Below, in pieces: positions 1-8,103 of a stretch of DNA of 14,958 nt. Position 1 is the first letter of the stretch. The number at the start of each line of letters is the position of its first letter. The translations under genes and the position numbers were made by a program. The stretch is taken from positions 1 to 14,958 of the forward strand of contig JADGIZ010000364.1 in assembly GCA_027604665.1 (NCBI GenBank), given 5' to 3'. The DNA comes from Polyrhizophydium stewartii. Taxonomy: Eukaryota; Chytridiomycota; Chytridiomycetes; Rhizophydiales. The notes under the pieces were generated by a model. That model saw only the letters and a list, made by a program, of their open reading frames with translations, was not told where the DNA came from and made no database searches.

Positions 1-195
1 CGGCAGGGGGCCGGCGCGCGGGGTGGGGCGGGACAGGCGCCAGGGCGTGAGCAGGCGTGGTTCGGCGCGCAGCGTGTCTGGACGGCGCGCCAGCCAAACC
101 TCTTGGGCTGCGCTGGGCAAAGCCGCACGCTCGCACGAGCCGGCCAGGTCAGGCATCGGCGCAAGGGGTAGCATGGCGCCCGACGCACAGACCAT
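1..195 (-). CDS. Speculative partial ORF running off the left edge
   Basis: From an ATG at 195-193 the minus strand stays open for 65 codons to the edge (…EVWLARRPDTLRAEPRLL…). The third codon positions are GC-rich, like the real genes, but the plus strand is also open here (23-280, GTG start), so an open frame is weak evidence. I recognise no domain. It would be the 5' end of a gene downstream of, and on the same strand as, the CABLES gene. Confidence 0.15.
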   Translation of the reverse strand, partial: MVCASGAMLPLAPMPDLAGSCERAALPSAAQEVWLARRPDTLRAEPRLLTPWRLSRPTPRAGPLP

Positions 196-400
196 GCAGA
201 GCGCAGCAGAAGCGATATGTATTATGAGGGATCGCTGTATGCATACAGATGCCGTGTGCTCGCATGGGTGGGCGAGATAGAAAGTGTGTTTGTGCGTGTG
301 AGTGGCTGCAGATGTGCCAGGCCGATACTCAGATGGTCGTTTTCCGAGACTCTGTAGACCAGAAGGAGGCGCCGTTAGCCCATCGCTCCGTTCAGGGCCT
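196..400. other. Region downstream of CABLES stop, no gene seen
   Basis: This should include the 3' UTR of the CABLES-like gene. I see no AATAAA on the minus strand and no supported coding frame. Confidence 0.5.
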
Positions 401-2900
401 TTAAATCAGGGCGCGGCCACAGGACTCACTTGTTGCCTGGATGATACGATCCAAATGCGGGCGTATCTCCCATAAAGGAAGAAACAGCGTGAACTCGAGG
501 GCTGCATACACCGAGAACTCTTGGCTATACACTTCCTTGGGGGAAATGTCCAACACGCGGTCGACAGACTCAAGCAGTTTTGCATAGTTGGCGTCCTTTG
601 GATCGTTGACTTTGACTGCGAGCAGCAGGCACACGGCTGAGGCGCGCAAGGTGTGCCGTGGGTCAAATCATGCTCGCGGAGCGGTTCGCAAAGCAAGCGG
701 CGCAGCTCTCACCTCCCATGAGGCGCCTATTCGCTTTGTTGACCACACCGCGAATAACAAGCTTCTCAAAGTAAACGTATGCCGAGGCGATACTTGACAG
801 CTCCAAATCCTGGATGTCAGACCAGGAGCCACGACGGAGAGTCAGCGGCTACGATAGAACCAGGGTATCAGTGCGTCCACCGCACCTGCATCAGGCCGAT
901 CTCCAGCAGCTTCGCCTTGAGGCTGCGGATCTGGCTGAGCGTGACTGTCGCGTCGATGCCAGGATGCGTTTCTTTGAAGTGCTCATTGAGCTCGCGCTTG
1001 ATTTCCGATGGCTTGCTTGGCTGAATGATCGTGCCCTGTGCGCAAAATAAGCGAGATGTTGTTTGTTAGTGTGCAGCCAAGGAGATGTGCGAGCACGCAA
1101 GGCAATCAATTGGCGCATACCAGAAAGCACGGCAACGTGATGACCGTCTTATGGCGTCCCATCTTGAGCTCGGGGTCGTCCAGAAAGAACGGATTGTACG
1201 AAGAGTTTTCGATGCCCTTGGGTCTGCCAAGCGAGCAAGGACGGCAGGAATCAGACACCGACGCACAATCGCATATTCGGCAATCCTGCGCAAGACTTAC
1301 ACCAACGTGTACGCAGGCTCAAGGAGGTGCGCGTAAGACTCGGCCGTTTGCTGGAGTGATACAATCGTCAGACGCTTGCGATCTTAACATTCAAATGCCG
1401 GTAACTGCTCACCTTTTTCCGCTTGACAGCCTCGATTGCGACGCCCAAACCCATGCGTTCCCTAGATGAGATAACGGCGGTGCAAGATTGAGTATCTCGT
1501 TTCAAGCACGCCGGGGCTTGTGCTTGGCCGCTTCGACTTACAGATACGGGTTCACCGAATACCGAGTCTTGGACCTTTGCTTCTTGATGCGAGATCTGGT
1601 GTCTCTGTATGGGACGACCGAGAACAGACTGAACGGGGCACCCTGCACGTGGAGCATCAGTATAACAACGCAACGCTTTCGAGCGAGTGAGCGGCCAGCC
1701 GCGGCGGCAGCGCACATTGGGAGTGACCATCGTGATGGCGCTTTCGGTGAGATGCTCGAGGACGGACGATGGCACGTGACCCGTGCGCCCCCTGCTCATC
1801 ACGTCGCCGCGCAAGACCAGGGCTCGGGTGCTGGCGGCGGCCGTCGAGCCACGCGGCGTTGGGCGGCCGCTCTGCCCAGGCGTCAGCTCGTCAGCGGTCG
1901 CCCCGGATGCAAAGAAGCTGCTGGTGTTGGGGTCGTCGCCGTCGACGATCGTCCGCTCCGTCGTGCCGCCAAAGCTGACTGCGACGGCGGCGGCGCCAGA
2001 GCCTTCGACAGGCGCCGTCGCAGCGCCCAAGCCTGCAGACGGCACGCACTGGGCTGCTGCGGCGACGCCGTGGCTGCCGTTGGCACCAAACGGCCCGGCA
2101 GCCGCCGCACCGCCAAAGCTTGCCGCCGTCGTTGTGGTCGAACCAGGCACCAGCGCGCCGTCGGCCAGCTGCCGGGCGGCCAGCTCGGCCGTGGTCGTCA
2201 AGCTGAGCAGGAACCCCAGAGCCGCCTTGTCCTTGGTGTTGGTGCGCGAGCGGCCCCATGGCGAGTCCGTATCGGCGGTGGCGGCGCCGTCGGGCACGAT
2301 GCTGTCGCCGCCCGCATCGCCCAGGGAGGCCAGCTTGGGCACGCGAGAGCCGTCCTCTGGCGCCGCGGCATCGCCGTCATGGGCAGTGCCGCTGGCACGG
2401 GCCTGCAGCTCCCCGCTGGGCTCGGGACTGAGACTGCGCTTGCTGACAGGCCATGGCACCGCGGGCGAGCCTGCGTCCTGGCCCGCCGTGGCCGCCGTGG
2501 CCGCCGTGGTTGCCGAGGTCGCCGAGGTCGCCGAGGCGGCGGCTTGCGGCGTGCTGGCGTCGGGCCGCTGCGCCGTGACAGTCGACGAGCGTGGTGACGG
2601 GTGTGCCGCGAGGGCGTGCGGGTGCGCTTGCGCCGGGTGGTGCGCATGCCGGGCGGACCTGTGCGACGGCGCAGGCCCAAACGCAACGCCGCTGAGGAAC
2701 TGCATGGCGGCCGCCTGCCGCGGGCTGGGCGCCGCGCGGGCATGCTGCTGCCGGTGCAGCGGCGGCGGAGCTGGCGGCGGATGCTGCTGGCGGCCGTGCG
2801 GTGCCGGCGTCTGTGCTCCGGCGGCGGCGGCAGGCGCAGGCCCCGGGTCGGCCGCCTGCGTCTGTGCCTGCGGCTGAGCTGCCGTCGGCTCGGTGATCAT
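401..2900 (-). CDS. CABLES-like cyclin-box protein (8 exons, 656 aa)
   Basis: Animal CABLES proteins carry a divergent C-terminal cyclin box and link Cdks to kinases such as Abl and Wee1; the role here is inferred by family only. Exons, in coding order: 2900-1716, 1642-1542, 1461-1413, 1350-1301, 1223-1121, 1035-886, 809-713, 636-401 (stop TAA 403-401). All introns are GT-AG, 62-85 nt, and all phases agree. The start is fixed by an in-frame TGA three codons upstream. Residues 1-395 (exon 1) are Ala/Pro/Ser/Thr-rich and probably disordered; AMQFLSGVAFG there resembles the CABLES motif ALSFLTNISLDG. Exons 5-8 (about residues 463-656) match CABLES almost without gaps across four splice junctions: YNPFFLDDPELKMGRHK, then SEIKRELNEHFKE, LSQIRSLKAK, YVYFEKLVIRGVVNKANRR, VCLLLAVKVND and FSVYAALEFTLFLPLWEIRPH. 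As in CABLES, the protein ends shortly after the last cyclin-box helices. Exon 4 has an alternative in-frame acceptor (exon start 1374) adding eight residues. A fusion with the upstream FERM gene is possible. Confidence 0.9.
2481..2540 (-). repeat. Tandem 9-bp repeats within CABLES exon 1
   Basis: Near-perfect copies of a GTGGCCGCC-type unit are followed by GAGGTCGCC units on the plus strand. On the coding (minus) strand they encode an Ala/Thr/Ser run (ATSATSATTAATAATA) in the disordered N-terminal part of the protein. Length variation between strains is likely. Confidence 0.75.
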
Positions 2901-2946
2901 TCGCAGTCAAGTTTGCGATATTGCACACAGGCGAAATATGGCTGGT
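2901..2946 (-). other. 46-bp spacer between FERM stop and CABLES start
   Basis: This is the entire interval between two genes on the same strand. It contains no AATAAA and no recognisable promoter element, and it has an in-frame TGA just before the CABLES ATG. It is too short for an ordinary 3' UTR, poly(A) site, promoter and 5' UTR without overlap with the coding sequences. Confidence 0.85.
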
Positions 2947-5900
2947 TCATTGCTGCGCAGCGGGGCCTCGCTTGGCGGTCGGCTGGCGCCGCACGTCGAC
3001 CACCACCGCCGGAGCCCCGCCACCGAGATTCTCGTCAAAGTCAAAGCCTTCTGAGCGCTTCTTGATCTCGGCCGGTGCCATCAGAGCTTGGACAACGTTG
3101 GCAAGAACAGATCCTGAACGCTGGCGAGAAACGACGATGCTCGTTCGGTTCGCCGACGCAGAGCTGTTGCTACGCAAGAGAGGCGGGACACCCGCGATCG
3201 GAGATTCGCCTTGAGACTGCGCGCCGATAGGTCCGCTTGGTGTGATCTCTGTCACGACCACCTGTCTCCTGGGCAGCGCCGCAATCAGGTCGCCTTCTGA
3301 GCCAAGCGACCCACTCGGCTTTTCAAGCCTCGGTGGCTGAGTATGAACGGGGATCGGCGCGACCGCCGCGGGGTTTGGTCCACCAGCGAGTTTTGAGAGA
3401 GATGTGGCGCTGAGATTCTTTCTGCTGCCGGATATCCCGGAGGCCTCGGTGCCTGCAGAGTGTTTGTGGTGCCCGTGCACGAACGGCTGGCTCGATGGTT
3501 GTGTTGCGGGCGGATGGGGTCGTTGCGCTGGCATCATTGAGACCGGGCGTCTCTGTCCGCTTGCAGGCGGTGCCAATGGATCTGGAGCCGGCGGTCCCGC
3601 CTTGGTTTGCATCTGCGCAACAAACTGATCGAGCTCGTCAAACTCGCTCAACAGGTTCACCGCGCTCTTGGTCATCTCCTTTGTAGGCGCGCTCTTTCCA
3701 ACCGAGCTCTGTTCAGAGATCGAGCCCTGATGTGAGGGCTGTGCGGAAGCCGACCTGCGATGCGGGTTGTGCTCGTTCAGCTGAGACGGCGGCGAAAGCG
3801 TACGCTGAAACGGACCGACAAACGTTGGTGAAGTGCTCGTGGGAGATGTTGGCCTTGAGGATGATGCCCCGCTGATTGCGCGCGGCATATTCAGCGAGTC
3901 GAGCTGGGCGAGAAGCAAGTCTTCTTTGGATGTCTTGTATTTGCTGCTTGACTCGGAGCCAGACGCGAATGCTCGCGGCACTCGGCCAGAGGCCCTGGAT
4001 CGTGTGCTGTCGTCGATGACTTGCGGTGTTGTTGGGCTGCCTGGCAAAGGAGCGTCGCTAATGTCTGCAACTTGCGCGCCGGATGTCACACCAACTGTAG
4101 CCGACTGCGCAAACGCCGCGCCGGAGCTGCCAGGCACTCCGCCTGGGAGAGTCTTTGGCGATCCGAGCGCCACGCCAGCTGCAGTCGACGACATGCGCAC
4201 CGACGATTGCCGCTTTGTACTCGCTGAACGCGAGGGCATACGCGAGAGAGGCCTGCCGTTCGACCCAATCGTCGCGAGGTTCGCATTTGGCACGGGAGAT
4301 GCTTGGGCTGGTTGCGGCACCAAACTGGAATCCCAAGCTTTGGCAGTCGAGCTCGGAGCAGACAGGTTCTGCAAGGCGTCAACTGCCGCCTGCTTGCTCG
4401 TGACGGTTGTTGACGCTTGCGCTTGATGATTCGCAGTTGGCGACGCTTGGCCGGGCAAGCTCGTCGCGAGATCCGCCTGCTGCTTCAAATCATGGCGAGG
4501 CGCCTTGGTTTCGGTTGCTGGAGACGCAGCATTGGGCCGCACACGAAGGTTTTCGATCGAAAACTGCGCAGGAAGCACCGTGTCCTGGATGTTGCTGAGC
4601 CCCATGTCCTGCGACGTCGCCTTGAAAAGCGTGTCGCCCCTCTGGCGACCGTGTGGCTTGTCTCCCTTGCCAATAATGGACTTGAAGGCAGATGCTGTGG
4701 CCGACGCGAGCATCTCGATAGATCCGATGCTCTTCTTGCCGTTGCTTTCGACGCTCCCCTTGCTCCCCTTGATATTCTGGCTGCTATTCTTGACGTTTTG
4801 CGCGCTGCCATTGAGTCCGTTGCCCATGCTCGCACGGAGCGCGGCCGAGTTACTCGCCGAGGATTGCTTGTCGACGAGGTTGCCCAAACTGCCGCCCAGG
4901 TGCCGCGACGTGGGCACTTTCCTCTTGGCTGGCGCATCGTCTGGCGGCGATGCGAGCGGAATCGTTTGAGCTGCCGTGTTTGGCTTCTGTTGAGTTTCGG
5001 GCTGCCGGTTCGGTTGCTTTTGTGGGGTATCTTGCTGTCTTACAGGCTGATTCGCGGGACGCATGGGCTGCTTCCTGTTGAGATCTGCGAGGGTCACAAC
5101 ATTCGCCTGTTGCGCGGCTTGCTCTTGCGCCTTTGCCTGGTTTGCAAGATACTCTTGCAGGATCGCCTCTTCAAGCGCCTCTTGCTCGGACATTGCCGGC
5201 AGGGCTGGTTGCGCAGGCCAAGCTGGCTGCGCAGATTGCGCGGGCTGCGCGGGCTGCGCAGATGGGCTGGATTGCACTGCAGCACTCGAATGCACAGACT
5301 GTGTCGACTGCGCAGTCACAACTGGCTGCGCAGAAGGTGCAGGCTGCGCAGTTGCTTGGGGCTGTGCAGATGGTGCAATCTGTGCAGGCCGCTGTGCTGC
5401 TGCCGGTGCAGCCTTTGCAGCAATTTCCTTGTCGAGAAGGTTCGTTGTGCGCGAGCCTTTGCGCCAGCGATGCTTGAGGCGCAGCGATACATTGTTGATG
5501 ATAGGGGCCTGAGGAGTAATCAGCGGGACAGTCTTGGTCTTGTCATCACGCCGGACGATGATGGTGAACGAGTCTGGGCCGTGGATCCAGTCAGTGTTGT
5601 CCCAAACGAACGTGTAAATGTATTTCTGCGCAATGGAAAGCATGCCGCGTGTAAGCACCGAGACCGAGGCACTGAGATGTGCACGAGATGCGCACGTTTT
5701 GGTCTGCGTCAATGACAACGATCCCGCTGTAGTTGACGCCTATAAAGTAGTTTTGCGTCCTGTACTCGAAGAATCCAGATGGAGGCAACTCGATGCACGC
5801 GGGAAAGAACGAGCAGCCATAGCACGGCCAGCCGCGTACGACCTCAAGGAATCTGGCAAGCTGCGCCATCAGACTCGAATCGTGCATAACATGAGCATAG

Positions 5901-7116
5901 CGCGAGAACCCACGCGCTCCGCGTTTCATGCTGATCGAGCCCTTTCCATTGCGCGTATTTCTTGAAAATCTCATCCTCCCATTGCGACGGCCGCATCTTG
6001 TTTCCCATGAGCAGGGGGATGAGCTGCTCGTATCTGCTTTCGAAGCTGCCGGGTTTCGTAATAAATGTTCGTGTTAGCATCCAAGGGACTGTCTCGTGAG
6101 GCTTCAGAGAAGGTCGGCTTGCCTCAGGTACCCGTGTGGCAGCTTCTCTGGCGAGTAGTCGCCGTACGTGATCTGCAGCTGAAGCGACGCGAGCACGACG
6201 GCATCTTGCACAGAGCAGACCCATTTTCTCGTGAGAACGTTGCGCTTGGCCTGAAGACAAAGCCGTGCACGGCGGGATCAGCACCACGCAGTAATCACAC
6301 AGCGGTGCTGGCTGCGTCAAAACAATGTTCGTTGGGCCTCGCACCTCGCCATAGAGCAGCCGCATGACTGCCTCGGACTTGCGTGATGTCTCCTCGACGT
6401 TGGACACACTTGCTTCGCGGCGATAAACAAACCAGTGGCGGTTGATTGGATGGTTCGGGTCGTCGGCCTCTGGAAAATGCGTGTACTTCATCATCCTATC
6501 GTCGAGGAAACCGTCGTGCTAGTAAGCCTCTGCGCTTTCGCCACTGCCGCCATACTAATATCACACCACTTATTCCAAAAGACCATGAGCGAGAAGATGT
6601 CCTGCTTTGGCCTGATCTGCAACTCTGTAGCGTCCAAAGTACACGTCGTCAGTGTCACGAGATGGATAACATTTGTCTGGGAACACGACGTGACGCACCC
6701 AGATCCTTTGAGATGACCCAGAGCGCAAACAGCCTTGCGTCGCGCAGCGACAGTCCCTCCTTCTCTGCGATCGCTTCGCAGACGACTTCGGCAGTGAGGA
6801 CGCCCGGCTCGAAGCGCGCATGGAAGTCGTGCTCGGCGTCGCCGTTAAGAACGCGCACACGGATGGTCACAAACTGCACCTCGCGCTGCGCGTTGAGGTT
6901 GCGCTGGAGCGGAGGCCGCCACTCGGCCTTTTTGTTGGTGCTCGCTGCGGCATCGGCGGCCGACTTGTATCGCTGCAGTGTTTTTGAAGTCGCCAATGAC
7001 TGCTGCTGGCCTCCGGCGGGAGATCCGTCAGCAAGAGCCAACAGCTCGCGCGACTTGCTCTTTGCGAGACCTGCGACGCGACCGAGCGTGTTGGTGGCGC
7101 GCTTCTCGTCGGCCAT
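2947..7116 (-). CDS. FERM-domain protein, KRIT1/FRMD8-type, with long disordered tail (7 exons, 1237 aa)
   Basis: FERM modules bind membrane lipids and short peptide tails of membrane proteins; in animals KRIT1 and FRMD8 act as adaptors for HEG1/Rap1 and iRhom. The partner here is unknown. Exons, in coding order: 7116-6699, 6624-6567, 6495-6345, 6250-6132, 6045-5914, 5852-5696, 5625-2947 (stop TGA 2949-2947). Introns are GT-AG, 61-94 nt, with compatible phases; the fourth contains a GCTAAC branch point. An in-frame TGA five codons upstream makes 7116 the first usable ATG. Lobe F1 is about residues 78-160 (FALWVISKDLELQIRPK). F2 is about 175-300 (FVYRREA, MRLLYGEAKRNVL, DAVVLASLQLQITYG, KYAQWKGL). 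F3 is about 295-400 (FLEVVRGWPCYGCSFF, YFIGVNYSGIVVID, LITPQAPIINN). Residues from about 420 to 1237 are Ser/Pro/Gln/Ala-rich, have no recognisable fold, and come from one exon. KRIT1's ankyrin repeats are absent, which favours an FRMD8-like ancestor, but I cannot separate the two. Confidence 0.9.
5196..5400 (-). repeat. Degenerate SAQP/AQPA-encoding repeats in FERM tail
   Basis: GGCTGCGCA-like units recur on the plus strand. In the coding frame they encode repeated SAQP, PAQPAQ and AQSAQ elements immediately after the FERM module, giving a flexible Pro/Gln/Ala linker at the start of the disordered tail. Confidence 0.75.
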
Positions 7117-7376
7117 GTCTGCGGGTAGTCACTGATGGCACCAGAGTGCTGACAGCGGCCTGTCGGGAGCGCGCAGCGACAATCAGAGGAACGGGGCTCG
7201 CTGCGTGCGTCGCGGCGCCGGCTCGCGTCAGTACGAGTAAATGTCGGAGGAAAAGATGTGGCATGGGGCAATCGGCCGTGGTCGCCATTGTCTCCACTTC
7301 TCGCCGAGGCGGCCGCGCCCACGGCACTGAGCGCACCACGATCGCAGGCGTGGCGGCTCGCGCAACTTCACGACAT

Positions 7377-7446
7377 TCGCAGCAGCGGCAGTCGCAGCAC
7401 CTCTACCTGTCGCCGCAGCAGCCGCAGCAGTCGCCGCAGCCGACAC
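7377..7446 (+). repeat. Imperfect GCA/CGC-rich trinucleotide tract
   Basis: Interrupted units of GCAGCA, CGGCAG and CGCCGCAGC recur through the middle of the divergent region. It is low-complexity DNA with no coding frame I can support. Confidence 0.6.
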
Positions 7447-7484
7447 CCCAAGCCCAGTGCCCGCGCGGTGGAATCGCGCGCTCT

Positions 7485-7489
7485 ATTGG
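7485..7489 (-). promoter_or_regulatory. CCAAT box candidate
   Basis: ATTGG on the plus strand reads CCAAT on the minus strand. It lies 369 bp upstream of the FERM start and about 615 bp upstream of the cyclase start, inside the shared divergent region. A pentamer occurs easily by chance, so only its position supports it. Confidence 0.25.
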
Positions 7490-8016
7490 CCCCCGCTGTT
7501 GCTGTGGATGCGGACTGTCCACCGGCCGCATAGCACACCCCATCGCAGCATCGTCTTGGCACCGCATCGCGGCCCACGCCTTGCGGCTTTCCGGTCCACG
7601 CTCCTCCTCAGGCGCCAGCTCTAGACACAGCTGCCCTTAGTAATCGCGGCCGTCGCACACACAAACACATCCGCCGCCGTCTGCGCTCTCGCACGCGGCG
7701 CTGGCTCCCCATCCGCTCGACGAGCCGCGTCTGATCACCAGCCTCCGCTCCGGCGCACGCGGGCACCGACGCCGTTGTCCCGGCTGCCGCTTTTGTAGAG
7801 CATCTGGGTACGATCGCCCCAAAACGCGCGCCTACTGCGGGCCGACCGCACACTCTCGCTAACCCCCGGCGCCTTCGCGCCAGACCGCCGCCATCGCAAA
7901 GGCTCCCTTCACCGCCGCGCTGAGACACAGCATCGGCATCGCGCTCAGAAGTCCTTGTGAGCACCCGCGCTCAAACAGCGGCATCGTTCTCCGTCTCGAG
8001 CACAACGCTGCCGCTC

Positions 8017-8040
8017 CACCACCACCACCACCACCACCAC
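8017..8040 (+). repeat. (CAC)8 trinucleotide microsatellite
   Basis: Eight perfect CAC units lie 64 bp upstream of the cyclase ATG, probably in its 5' UTR. They are in frame with the ATG and would encode eight histidines if translation began upstream, but there is no upstream in-frame ATG. Confidence 0.9.
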
Positions 8041-8103
8041 CAAGATCCTCGCCACAACTCACTCGCTCCGCACACGCGCATTGCACAAACACACGCATCA
8101 GCC

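Larger units (their letters stand above)
7117..8103. promoter_or_regulatory. Divergent intergenic region between the FERM and cyclase genes
   Basis: This 987-bp stretch separates the two start codons, which point away from each other, so it must contain the promoters and 5' UTRs of both genes. I see one inverted CCAAT box (ATTGG, 7485-7489), no clear TATA box, and imperfect GCA/GCC-type trinucleotide tracts. Open frames inside it are short and resemble nothing known. A donor-like GTGAGC at 7957 and a CAG at 8099-8101 could bound a 5' UTR intron of the cyclase gene, but that is speculative. Confidence 0.6.

Noticed and set aside
1488..2877. Two long plus-strand open frames (369 and 364 aa) opposite CABLES exon 1
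   Set aside because: They are antisense to a GC-rich, stop-poor Ala/Pro-coding exon and give Arg/Ala/Cys-rich products with no domain; the minus frame joins to a recognisable cyclin box.
4417..5715. 432-aa plus-strand open frame opposite the FERM tail
   Set aside because: It is an Arg/Leu/Cys-rich antisense shadow of the repeat-rich tail; it crosses a FERM intron and has no known domain.
5874..5913. 40-nt version of FERM intron 5 (acceptor at GAG, exon from T5873)
   Set aside because: It is frame-compatible but shorter than every other intron here; the 61-nt version has a better acceptor and restores exact spacing between the KGL and PxYG motifs of FERM domains.
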